In this document: positions 54,791 to 62,752 of the stretch, piece by piece
Position numbering within the stretch: the first letter of the stretch is position 1
Layout of the letters: every line of letters starts with the position of its first letter
NCBI RefSeq assembly: GCF_024055715.1
Contig: NZ_JAMXMV010000005.1
Span: 372,001 to 436,000, forward strand
From: Actinoallomurus soli
GTDB taxonomy: Bacteria; Actinomycetota; Actinomycetes; Streptosporangiales; Streptosporangiaceae
DNA: 64,000 nucleotides
Direction: 5' to 3'
Program-made: the position numbers and the translations under genes
The notes under the pieces: model-generated
What the model was told of the DNA's origin: nothing
Seen by the model: only the letters and a program-made list of their open reading frames with translations
Database searches by the model: none

Positions 54791-55417
54791 ATGGCCGAGC
54801 AAGCGGAGATGCCGCAGGAACGGCCGGCGACGCAGGATCAACCGCAGAGCATCGGGCGGGCCGACCCGGCCGGGAGATCGACGGCGTCCGGGCCCCTGCC
54901 GGGGCGGCCGGAGGGGCCGGGCGGCACGGTCCGCATCGTCGACCTGCCGGAGTCGGACCAGAAGTCCCTGCGGACGGCCCTGCGGCACGACACGCCGTTG
55001 CACGACCTGCTCGGCCTGGAGATGGTCGAGCTCGGGGAGGACCACGCCGTGCTCTCCATGCCGATCCGGCCGCAGGCGTTCAACAGCACCGGCAACCTGC
55101 ACGGTGGTGCCATCGCCACGCTGATCGACGTGGCGGCCGGCACGGCGGCCGCGCGGGGAAGCGGGTTCGAGCCGGGCCGGCAGAGCCTCGTGACCGCCGA
55201 CCTGCACGTCCGGTACCTCGGCCGCCCGCACGGTGACCAGGTGTACGCGCGCGCCCAGGTGCTGAAGGCGGGCCGCCAGCTCATCGTCGTCGAGTGCCGG
55301 GTCACCGACATCGAGCATCGCGTCATCGCGGCGGCGGACTTCAGCATGATGATCGTTCCGCTGCGCAAGCCGCTGCGGCCCGTCGCGAGCGCCAAGGACA
55401 CCGACCCGGACCTGTGA
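54791..55417 (+). CDS. Hotdog-fold thioesterase (PaaI type)
   Basis: A 208-residue protein. The first 60 residues are Gln/Pro/Gly-rich and look disordered; the hotdog domain follows with FNSTGNLHGGAIATLIDVAAG (active-site region) and VTADLHVRYLGRPHGD. It should hydrolyse an acyl-CoA. ATG 54791 follows AAGGAG. It starts 50 bp after the antiporter stop, so the two may share a transcript. The specific acyl group is unknown. Confidence 0.9.
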   Translation: MAEQAEMPQERPATQDQPQSIGRADPAGRSTASGPLPGRPEGPGGTVRIVDLPESDQKSLRTALRHDTPLHDLLGLEMVELGEDHAVLSMPIRPQAFNSTGNLHGGAIATLIDVAAGTAAARGSGFEPGRQSLVTADLHVRYLGRPHGDQVYARAQVLKAGRQLIVVECRVTDIEHRVIAAADFSMMIVPLRKPLRPVASAKDTDPDL

Positions 55418-55421
55418 CCGC

Positions 55422-55455
55422 GTGGCCCGGCGCGCGGAGTCACGCGCCGGGCCAC
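55422..55455 (+). terminator. Strong terminator hairpin after thioesterase gene
   Basis: GTGGCCCGGCGCG (55422-55434) pairs perfectly with CGCGCCGGGCCAC (55443-55455) around an 8-nt loop, five bases after the stop codon. It may also serve the convergent sedolisin gene. Confidence 0.75.
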
Positions 55456-55559
55456 CACGCGCCGGTGACGACCCTGGGGCCAGGGGCCGGGCCGCCACGG
55501 CCGCTCGGCCACGGCCGGTCAGCCGGGGTCGGTGAGCGGGGGCCGGTGAGCGGGGCCGG

Positions 55560-57332
55560 TCAGCCGGGGTTGGCGGCCAGCGTGTTGAAGAAGGCCGGCA
55601 GGTTGGGGCTGCCCAGGCCCGTCGACAGGTCGAAGCCGGCCGTCGCCGGGTAGTACAGGTTGTTGCCCGTGACGACGTCGGTGTACGGCTTGTTGCCGCC
55701 CGCAGCGCTCAGCGCGTGGTAGAAGGTGTCCGGGCCGTAGCAGAACACGTGGGCGCGCGTGAGCAGGCCCTGGTTCACGAGGGCCATGCCGGCCGCCCAG
55801 ATCGGGGCCGCCGCGCTCGTGCCGCCGGACGACACCCATCGGCCCCGGTAGTAGATCGGCAGGTCGATCGCGACCGCGGAGACGTCCGGCACCTCACGGC
55901 CGCCACTGGCGGAGTACCGGTTGTCCACGCCGGGCGCCTGCTGGAACGGCACCCGCTGGTGGACCCTGCTCACACCGCCGCCGCTGCCCCACTGGTTCTC
56001 GCACCGGGACAGGTTCGTCCGGTCGGACCAGACGGTCTCCTGCGTACGGGCCCCGTTCGGCGCGAGGCCCAGGCGGGTGCCGCCGACCGCGACCACGTAG
56101 GGCGAGGTCGCGGGGAAGGACACGTCGAGCGAGCCGTAGACCCGGTCGCCGTACGCCCCGCAGTCACCGCTCGACACGAACACCGTCATGTTCTCGGCGA
56201 CGGTGAGGATGCGCAGGCTCTGGTCGATCGATTCCATGACGGCCGGGGACAGGTAGCCCTCCGGGCCGCCCAAGCTGATGCTGACGATGCTGCCCGCGGG
56301 CCTCTTCGACCGGTCGTAGTTGTCATCGATGATGCGCTGCAGCGCGTCGTTCAGCGCGGTCCAGGAATCGGCGCCGTTGCCGCTGTTCAGCAGCGCCGGG
56401 TCCTCCTGGTAGTCGACGATGCTCAGGTTGGGGGCCAGGCCCGCCAGCATCTGGATGTCGAGGGTGGCCTCCGCGCCGACCGCCGGCTCGGTCGCGCCGA
56501 GGTTCACGTTGCTCACCTGGATGCGCGAGCCGGTGCACGCGACGTAGTTGTCGACATCGTTCCGGTCGTACCCGTCCATCTCGACGAGGTTGACCCTCAT
56601 GTTCTCCCCGTGCCAGCCCTGGCTCCACAGCTGGTTGTAGCCGTATGCGGCGGCGACCCGGTCGTGGGTGGCGAACCGCTGCGGGAACCGCTGGATGCAC
56701 CGCGGTGCCCGTGCCGGCAGGGCGCGGCCGGGCGCCGCGGCGCTCAGCGGCCCGCGGGACCTGGGGGCGACGCTGTAGCTCTCCAGGCCGGTGACGGCCA
56801 GGATGTACGGCTTGAGCGGCTCGGGGATCTGCGGCGGGTGGTTCGGGTCGGGCGTGAAGTACGTGCGGCCGTTCAGCCGGTGCGTGACGAAGGACGTCCG
56901 CAGCAACTGGGCGGCCTGCCCGGCCTTCACGTCGAAGGTCACGCTCGTCCGCGTCCTGCTCGGCTTGGCCTGGATGTGGGCGCTGTTCAGGTAGGCCTGG
57001 AACTTCTGGATCGTCTGGTCGCTGACGCCGAGCTCCTTGCCGACGTCACCGGCGGCCTGCGACGGGCTCTTGCCGTGTCCGTACTTCTTCCAGACGTCGT
57101 CGCCGACCTTCAGCGTGACGCCGACGTGCAGCGTCTGACCGTCCGGGACCCGGCCGGTCACGGGCGCCTTCAGCACCTTGTCCGGAATTCCGAGGTCGAG
57201 CGTCGTGTATTTCCATGTGGTGGCGGCGGTCGGCGACGCCGACGGCTTGCTGGAGGTCCCCGAACTCCCGCAGCCGCTCAGAACGGTCAGTGTGAGCAGC
57301 ACTGTGAGACATGCGGCCCGGTGCTTGCGCAC
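55560..57332 (-). CDS. S53 family peptidase (sedolisin) lipoprotein
   Basis: A 590-residue exported protease. GTG 57332 starts a lipoprotein signal (TVLLTLTVLSGC). Residues 50-210 form the inhibitory prodomain (VPDGQTLHVGVTLKV). The catalytic domain shows EATLDIQMLAGLAP with the Glu/Asp pair, SSGDCGAYGD with the oxyanion Asp and SSGGTSAAAPIWAA with the nucleophile Ser. The C-terminal FDLSTGLGSPN is the calcium-site region. Such enzymes are active in acid. An upstream open frame of 31 codons lacks a signal. It faces the thioesterase gene across a strong hairpin. Confidence 0.93.
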   Translation of the reverse strand: MRKHRAACLTVLLTLTVLSGCGSSGTSSKPSASPTAATTWKYTTLDLGIPDKVLKAPVTGRVPDGQTLHVGVTLKVGDDVWKKYGHGKSPSQAAGDVGKELGVSDQTIQKFQAYLNSAHIQAKPSRTRTSVTFDVKAGQAAQLLRTSFVTHRLNGRTYFTPDPNHPPQIPEPLKPYILAVTGLESYSVAPRSRGPLSAAAPGRALPARAPRCIQRFPQRFATHDRVAAAYGYNQLWSQGWHGENMRVNLVEMDGYDRNDVDNYVACTGSRIQVSNVNLGATEPAVGAEATLDIQMLAGLAPNLSIVDYQEDPALLNSGNGADSWTALNDALQRIIDDNYDRSKRPAGSIVSISLGGPEGYLSPAVMESIDQSLRILTVAENMTVFVSSGDCGAYGDRVYGSLDVSFPATSPYVVAVGGTRLGLAPNGARTQETVWSDRTNLSRCENQWGSGGGVSRVHQRVPFQQAPGVDNRYSASGGREVPDVSAVAIDLPIYYRGRWVSSGGTSAAAPIWAAGMALVNQGLLTRAHVFCYGPDTFYHALSAAGGNKPYTDVVTGNNLYYPATAGFDLSTGLGSPNLPAFFNTLAANPG

Positions 57333-57434
57333 GGATGTACCCCGTTTCCTCGTCTGGGACTGGCGACACACGCGGTGAAGCCACGCGTGAGCGCTCAGAC
57401 GAGCGCGGCATACCGTCGGTTCCACTCATCTCGT

Positions 57435-57516
57435 GGGTTTCCGTCATCCCGGTCGGCGGAGGCGTCCGGGATGACGGAGACCCTGGAGCCGAGGCGGCCG
57501 GGATGACGGAGACCCT
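57435..57516. terminator. Long hairpin plus extra half copy between M1 and S53 peptidase genes
   Basis: An 18-bp arm starting GGGTTTCCGTCATCCCGG (57435-57452) pairs with 57466-57483 with one mismatch around a 13-nt loop. A direct copy of the right arm (CCGGGATGACGGAGACCCT) follows at 57498-57516. It lies after the M1 peptidase stop on the minus strand and can act as its terminator. The three-arm layout suggests a duplicated hairpin. Confidence 0.6.
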
Positions 57517-57536
57517 CTGGGTGCGCTCCCGCCGGG

Positions 57537-59036
57537 TCAGCCGCGGAGAGCCGGGGCGCGGAGCGCCGCGTGCGCCTGCCGGATCTGGGACCAGGACTTC
57601 GGCTCCGTCGTCGCGGCGGTCGGCTGCGGCGGCGCCGTCGGCCGCCCCGGCGTGTACAGCCAGGTCTGGAACAGCGCGCCGAGGCGCTGACCGGAGACGT
57701 GCTCGGCGAGCGCGATGAACTCCGGAATCGTCCCGTTGCCGTACTTCTTACGCGCCGCCCATGCGCGCAGGGTCGTGAAGAACGCGTGGTCGCCGACCCG
57801 CGCCCGCAGCGCCTGCAGGGCCATCGCGCCACGGTCGTACACGGCGTCGGCGAACTGGTTCTCACCCGGTCCGGGGTCACCCGGCTTGACCTGCCAGAAG
57901 GGATCATCGGCCGGATGGGAGTCATACGTCTTGCGCGCGAGCTCGGCGGCCGTGCCCTCACCGTGCTGCTCCGACCACAGCCACTCGGCGTACGTCGCGA
58001 ACCCCTCGTTCAGCCAGATGTCACTCCAGCGGGCGAGCGAGACGCTGTCACCGAACCACTGGTGGGCGTTCTCGTGCACGACGAGGTACGGCCGGGGCCC
58101 GTTGCGGAAGCCGTACGGGCTGTAGAACACCCGGGTCTGGGTCTCCAGGGCGAAGTGGGAGGTCACGTTCGGCACGTATCCGCCGAGCGAGGTGAACGGA
58201 TACGGCCCGAAGATCTTGCTCTCCCAGTCGACGACCTCGGCCGTGCGTTCGACGCTCGCCCGGGCCGCCGCCGCCTCGTCGGCCGGCAGGTCGGGGCTGT
58301 AGGCGGTGATGACCGGCAGGCCGTCCTTCGTACGGGACCGGTGGACGTCGAACCTCCCGATCCCGAGCGTCGTCAGGTACGTCGTCTGCGGCAGGGTCTC
58401 GCGCCAGCCGTACCGCGTCCAGCCGTTCGCGGTGCGGGCGCCGGTCGGCACGCCGTTACTGATCGTCTGCAGGCCCTCCGGCACGGTGATCCCGATGTCG
58501 TACGTGGCCTTGTCGAGCGGGTGGTCGTTGCTCGGGAACCACCACCACGCGCTCTCCGGCTCCTGCGCGGCCACCGCGCCGTCCGGGGTACGGGCCCAGC
58601 CGACGTAGTCGCCGTACTTCTTCGTCGACGGGACGCCCGCGTACCGGACGACGACGGTGAGCGGGCGCCCCTTCCGCAGGACGCGCGCCGGGGTGATGAC
58701 CAGCTCGTGGGCGCCGGACGTGGTGAACCGCGCGGGCCGCCCGTCGACCGTGACGGAGGAGACGTCGAGCAGGAAGTCCAGGTCGAAGCGGGTGAGGTCC
58801 TGCGTCGCCCGCGCGGTGATCGTTGCGGTGCCCTCGAGACGGTCGTCGGAGGGCCGGTACTTCAGCTCCAGGCCGTAGTGGGCGACGTCGTAGCCGCCGT
58901 TCCCGTAGTCCGGATAGTAGGGGTCGCCGATCCCCGGCGCGCCCGGCCCGGCGTCGGCGTGGGCGGCCGTGGCCGTGGCCGTGAGGAGAACGCCGGCGGC
59001 GGTGGCCAGGACGGCGCTCAGTCGTCTACTGCGCAT
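57537..59036 (-). CDS. Secreted M1 family metallopeptidase
   Basis: A 499-residue aminopeptidase-like enzyme with a signal peptide (RRLSAVLATAAGVLLTATA). The zinc site is complete: HENAHQWFGDSV and the third ligand Glu in WLNEGFATYAEWLW. The substrate loop reads SHFALETQTRVF, so the GxMEN exopeptidase motif of classic M1 enzymes is altered (ALETQ), as in many short actinobacterial members. The tail after the catalytic region is short and Pro-rich. It may release amino acids outside the cell together with the sedolisin encoded downstream. Confidence 0.92.
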   Translation of the reverse strand: MRSRRLSAVLATAAGVLLTATATAAHADAGPGAPGIGDPYYPDYGNGGYDVAHYGLELKYRPSDDRLEGTATITARATQDLTRFDLDFLLDVSSVTVDGRPARFTTSGAHELVITPARVLRKGRPLTVVVRYAGVPSTKKYGDYVGWARTPDGAVAAQEPESAWWWFPSNDHPLDKATYDIGITVPEGLQTISNGVPTGARTANGWTRYGWRETLPQTTYLTTLGIGRFDVHRSRTKDGLPVITAYSPDLPADEAAAARASVERTAEVVDWESKIFGPYPFTSLGGYVPNVTSHFALETQTRVFYSPYGFRNGPRPYLVVHENAHQWFGDSVSLARWSDIWLNEGFATYAEWLWSEQHGEGTAAELARKTYDSHPADDPFWQVKPGDPGPGENQFADAVYDRGAMALQALRARVGDHAFFTTLRAWAARKKYGNGTIPEFIALAEHVSGQRLGALFQTWLYTPGRPTAPPQPTAATTEPKSWSQIRQAHAALRAPALRG

Positions 59037-59144
59037 TCACTCTCCCGTTTTCTCCGAGTCAACCAACTCGGATGATAGAGATCTTTCGGGTGAGTGAAAG
59101 GCGCGGCCCTGATCGATTTTCGAGCGGTCGTGGTGAGTCTCGGG

Positions 59145-59414
59145 TCAGCGGGTGAGCCGGACGTGCTCGTGCGTCACCGCCTCGATGTCGGCCGCCGCCA
59201 GGTCGAGCAGCCGGTGGGCGAGGTCGGACAACGCCCGCGACGCCGCGAGCTCAGCGCCGATCTCGGGAACGTCCCAGTCGGCGGGGTTGCAGCGTGCCCG
59301 TCCCCGTCCGCGTACTCTCTCGGCGTCCCTGGCGATCAGCCGCGCCTCCGCGCGCGTCTGGCCGTCCTCCTCGTCGAGGAACAACTCCACGGACCAGTGT
59401 TCTTCCGTTCGCAT
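59145..59414 (-). CDS. DUF1876 domain protein
   Basis: An 89-residue protein with WSVELFLDEEDGQTRAEARL and VPEIGAELAASRALSDLAHRLL, the pattern of the actinobacterial DUF1876 family, a small dsRBD-like fold of unknown role. The ATG at 59414 follows CGGAGG; a 12-codon extension upstream lacks such a site. It is single in its transcript. Confidence 0.85.
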   Translation of the reverse strand: MRTEEHWSVELFLDEEDGQTRAEARLIARDAERVRGRGRARCNPADWDVPEIGAELAASRALSDLAHRLLDLAAADIEAVTHEHVRLTR

Positions 59415-59634
59415 CTCTGCCTCCGTTTTACAGGTGTGCCTCCTACTCATGAGGCTTCACCGGGTACGACGGCGGGGGGCAGGGGCGAAGGTCCCTGGCT
59501 GCGAATCGGAGGGCCGGTGCCGGTGACTCCTGCCGGGTCCGGCGCCATCGCGGAACCGGCCGAACCGGTCGGGATCTTGGCGTAGCGTGGGCCGGGTCTT
59601 CGTGAAGTCGATCGATCGGGAGTCGTCCGGCACC

Positions 59635-60267
59635 ATGGAGTCACCGCACCGCTTCGAGATCCCCCGCCTGACCTCGCTCCTCGTGCACGCGCTGCCCAGA
59701 GTCGTCGAGGGCATGATCGCCCCTGTCGTCGTGTTCTACGCGGGCCTCGTCGTCCTCGGGCTGAACGGCGCGCTGGTGACCGCGGTGGCCTGGGTGTACG
59801 GCGGGATCCTCGTTCGCGTCGTACGCCGCAGGCCGGTGCCCGGCACGCTGCTGCTCGCGGCGCTCGGCGTCACCGCGCGGGCCGTGCTCGCGGCCGTCAC
59901 GGGCAGCGCCGTCGTCTACTTCCTGCAGCCGACCCTGGGCACGATGCTCGTCGCGGTCTCCTTCCTCGCCTCGGTGCCGCTCGGCCGCCCCCTCGCCGCC
60001 AAGGTCGCCACCGACCTGGTGCCGCTGCCCGAGGCGTTCCTCGCGCACGCCCGCGTCCGCCGCTTCTTCCTGCGGATCTCGCTGCTGTGGTCCCTGACCT
60101 TCACGCTGAACACCGCGCTCAGCCTCTGGCTGCTGTTCAGTCAGTCGATCGGCACCTACCTGTGGGTGCGGACCATGGCCGTGGCACTCCTCGGCGCCAC
60201 CGCGGTGCTGATCTCGGTGTGGGGTTTCAAGCGCTGTGTGCACCGCGTCACCGCCGTTCCCGCCTGA
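59635..60267 (+). CDS. VC0807-type multi-pass membrane protein
   Basis: About 210 residues with five to six membrane helices; LLVHALPRVVEGMIAPVVVF, LQPTLGTMLVAVSFLASVP and DLVPLPEAFLAHARVRRFF match a family of unassigned membrane proteins. ATG 59635 or GTG 59587 may be the start; neither has a clear ribosome binding site. The NUDIX gene begins 22 bp after its stop, so it may be the first gene of a short operon with the NUDIX enzyme and the glycosyltransferase. Confidence 0.75.
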   Translation: MESPHRFEIPRLTSLLVHALPRVVEGMIAPVVVFYAGLVVLGLNGALVTAVAWVYGGILVRVVRRRPVPGTLLLAALGVTARAVLAAVTGSAVVYFLQPTLGTMLVAVSFLASVPLGRPLAAKVATDLVPLPEAFLAHARVRRFFLRISLLWSLTFTLNTALSLWLLFSQSIGTYLWVRTMAVALLGATAVLISVWGFKRCVHRVTAVPA

Positions 60268-60288
60268 CCGGCCTGGCAGGATGGGCCC

Positions 60289-60663
60289 GTGCTCGATGTC
60301 GTGGGATGGGTCCATATGTCGCAGGGACGGCTGCTGGCCGTCCGCGCCCGTGCCCGGGACCGGCTCTACCTGCCCGGAGGCAAGCGCGAGCCGGGGGAGG
60401 ACGACTGGACCGCGCTGTCCCGTGAGGTGCGCGAGGAACTCGGCGTCCGGCTCGACCGGCGCACCTTCCGGTCACTCGGGGTGGTCGAGGCGCCCGCGCA
60501 CGACCAGCCGCCGGGGACCCGCGTCCGGATGGCCTGTTACACCGCCGACTACCAGGGCGACCTGGCCGCCACCGGAGAGGTCGACGAGTGGCTCTACGTC
60601 GACCCCGGAGACGAGCACCTGCTCGCTCCGGCGGTGCGCGCCGCGCTGGAGCTGACGCGGTGA
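60289..60663 (+). CDS. NUDIX hydrolase
   Basis: A 124-residue enzyme with an intact NUDIX box, GGKREPGEDDWTALSREVRE followed by ELGV, fitting Gx5Ex7REUxEExGU. It cleaves a nucleoside diphosphate linked to another group; the substrate is unknown. GTG 60289 is preceded by GGCAGGA. Its stop overlaps the GTG of the glycosyltransferase gene (GTGA), so the two are coupled. It may act on a nucleotide sugar or nucleotide product related to that enzyme. Confidence 0.93.
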   Translation: MLDVVGWVHMSQGRLLAVRARARDRLYLPGGKREPGEDDWTALSREVREELGVRLDRRTFRSLGVVEAPAHDQPPGTRVRMACYTADYQGDLAATGEVDEWLYVDPGDEHLLAPAVRAALELTR

Positions 60664-62171
60664 AGGTCAGCGTGATCGTGCCGGTGTTCAACACCGGCGA
60701 CGCCCTGTCCCGGTGCGTCGAGTCGGTCCTCGGCCAGACGCTCGGCGACTACGAGGTGATCTTCGCCGACGACGGGTCGGACGACGGCACCGAGAGGCGC
60801 CTCGACGAACTGGCCGCCGGACACGACCACGTCCGGGTCATCCACCTCCCGCCCAGCGGCGGCCCCGGCGGCCCGCGCAACGCCGGGATCGACGCGGCCC
60901 ACGGCGACTACGTCTACTTCCTGGACGACGACGACTGGCTGGGCCCCGAGGCGCTCGAGCGCATGCACGCGATGGCGGTTCGCAACGACGCCGACATCGT
61001 GATCGGCAAGATGGTCGGCCACGGCCGCACGGTGCCCCGCGCGATGTTCCGGCGGTCCCGTGACCGCGCCGACGTGCTGGGCGACGCGCTGTACGGCATC
61101 CTCACGCCGCACAAGCTGTTCCGCCGGGCGTTCCTCGACGCGCACCGGATCCGGTTCCCGGAGGGGCCGGTGCGGCTGGAGGACCACCGGTTCGTCCTGA
61201 AGGCGTACTTCCGGGCCGGCGTCATCTCGGTGCTCGCCGACTATCCGTGCTGTCACTGGGTGCGGCGCCCCGGCAGCTACTCCCGCAACCTGCCCGACCC
61301 CGCGCACTACTACGGCGCGTTGCGGGAGGTCCTGGACATCGTCGACGAGCACGTCGAGCCCGGTCCCGACCGCGAGCGGTACTACACGCACTGGTACCGC
61401 GGGAAGATCCTCAAACGGCTCGGGGAGAACAGCTTCCTGGACGCTCCGCCGGACTATCGCCGCGCCGTCTACGACGAGGCCCGGCGGCTGGTGACCGAGC
61501 GCTTCGGCGAGGGCGTCGACCGGTCGCTGCCGCTCCGGATGCGCGCCCGAGCCGCCCTGCTGCGCGCCGACGCGTACGACGACCTGTTCGCCCTCGTCGA
61601 GGCCGAACGCGGCGTCACCCTCGCCACGGCCGTGGACGGCCTGCGCTGGGAGGACACGCGGCTGGTCGTGCGCTTCACCGCCCGTCTCGTCCACGCCGAC
61701 GGCACGCCGTTCGCCGTACGCGACGGCCGGTGGCGGCCGCCCGTGCCGCTGTCGCTCCCCGCCGGGGTGCTCGACGCCGACGGCGAGGGACGCCGCCTCG
61801 ACCTCTACATCCGGCGCCGGGCCGACTCGGCCGACCACCTCCTGCCGGTGACGGTCGAGTCGTCCGAGCCGTTCGCGATGTCCGGCGAGGCCGTGGTCGA
61901 CCCCGCCGCCGGCCCGGACCTGACGCCCGGCGTCTGGGACTTCGTCGCGCGGCTGGACACCGGCGGATGGACCGTGGAGCGTCGCCTGGAAGGCGGCGAG
62001 AGCATCGACCGCCGGGGTCGCCTGGCGCCGTACCGCACGGAGAACGGCAGGCTGAGCGTCCGCGTCCGGGCGGCCGAGGACGTCCGCGCCGGCGCCCAGG
62101 GGACCCTGCTGCGGCGTGCGATCAAGAAGATCCCCGGTGCCCGGCAGGCCGTGCGCCGCCTGCGCGCCTGA
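60660..62171 (+). CDS. Glycosyltransferase family 2
   Basis: A 503-residue protein. The N-terminal GT-A domain reads VSVIVPVFNTGDALSRCVES, VIFADDGSDDGT and YFLDDDDWLG (metal-binding DxD). VRLEDHRFVLKAYFRAG marks the acceptor region. Residues 330-490 form a beta-rich C-terminal domain with no recognised name, similar to that seen in some teichoic acid or polymer glycosyltransferases. GTG 60660 overlaps the NUDIX stop. No membrane helix is seen, so it is probably cytosolic or peripheral. Confidence 0.93.
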   Translation: MKVSVIVPVFNTGDALSRCVESVLGQTLGDYEVIFADDGSDDGTERRLDELAAGHDHVRVIHLPPSGGPGGPRNAGIDAAHGDYVYFLDDDDWLGPEALERMHAMAVRNDADIVIGKMVGHGRTVPRAMFRRSRDRADVLGDALYGILTPHKLFRRAFLDAHRIRFPEGPVRLEDHRFVLKAYFRAGVISVLADYPCCHWVRRPGSYSRNLPDPAHYYGALREVLDIVDEHVEPGPDRERYYTHWYRGKILKRLGENSFLDAPPDYRRAVYDEARRLVTERFGEGVDRSLPLRMRARAALLRADAYDDLFALVEAERGVTLATAVDGLRWEDTRLVVRFTARLVHADGTPFAVRDGRWRPPVPLSLPAGVLDADGEGRRLDLYIRRRADSADHLLPVTVESSEPFAMSGEAVVDPAAGPDLTPGVWDFVARLDTGGWTVERRLEGGESIDRRGRLAPYRTENGRLSVRVRAAEDVRAGAQGTLLRRAIKKIPGARQAVRRLRA

Positions 62172-62233
62172 TCTGGAGCGATTCCGCCGCTCGGCGGGCG
62201 CGGCACCGTGCGCTGTTGTATCGTCTCGTGATC

Positions 62234-62680
62234 ATGACGAGATCGGTGCGAGTGTTCGCGGCGGCCGGTGCGGTGGCCGCCCTGCTGCTGAGCGGGGCGT
62301 GCTCGGGCGCCAAGCCCAAGGCCGCGGCGGCGGACTCCGGGAAGGTCGTCACGACCCCGGTCGTCCTGCTCAAGAAGTACGACGCCGCATCGGGTGCCCT
62401 GGAGTACCAGGGCACGAAGAAGGTCCAGGAACCCGACGACGCCATCGAGCCGACCGGTCCCGTGCAGACCGCCACCGTCGCGAAGGACGCCACCGTCCTC
62501 AGCGCCGTGAACATCTGTTCCGGCGACGACGCGACCGTGGACGACAAGACCGGTGTCGGCGTCAAGCGCTGCACGCTGCAGCAGCTCGAGGCCGCCATCA
62601 AGGACGGCGCGCAGGTCGACGCCTACCTGACCATGAAAGGCCGCACCGTCACGAAGGTCGCCGAGGTCTACCACCCCTGA
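62234..62680 (+). CDS. Small lipoprotein of unknown function
   Basis: A 148-residue product with a lipobox (LLLSGAC at residue 23). The mature part has VVTTPVVLLKKYDAASGALE, Cys95 and Cys113 that may form a disulfide, and ends TVTKVAEVYHP. No family was recognised. The start may be GTG 62228 or ATG 62234; a TGTATCGT just upstream could be a -10 element giving a nearly leaderless mRNA. Confidence 0.7.
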   Translation: MTRSVRVFAAAGAVAALLLSGACSGAKPKAAAADSGKVVTTPVVLLKKYDAASGALEYQGTKKVQEPDDAIEPTGPVQTATVAKDATVLSAVNICSGDDATVDDKTGVGVKRCTLQQLEAAIKDGAQVDAYLTMKGRTVTKVAEVYHP

Positions 62681-62705
62681 GCGAGGTCCGCGGTCCATGA
62701 GACGA

Positions 62706-62739
62706 CGGCCGCCGCGGAGCCGTGGCCCCGCGACGGCCG
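62706..62739. terminator. Hairpin between convergent lipoprotein and murA genes
   Basis: CGGCCGCCGCGG (62706-62717) and CCGCGACGGCCG (62728-62739) pair with one mismatch around a 10-nt loop. It lies between the two stop codons and may end transcription from both sides. Confidence 0.55.
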
Positions 62740-62752
62740 CCGGCCCGGGCGC

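Noticed and set aside
55716-57506. 596-codon plus-strand frame opposite the sedolisin gene
   Set aside because: The minus strand carries the complete catalytic set of an S53 peptidase; the plus frame is a shadow.
57570-59075. 501-codon plus-strand frame opposite the M1 peptidase gene
   Set aside because: The minus strand has a signal peptide and the full zinc site; the plus frame has no recognised feature.
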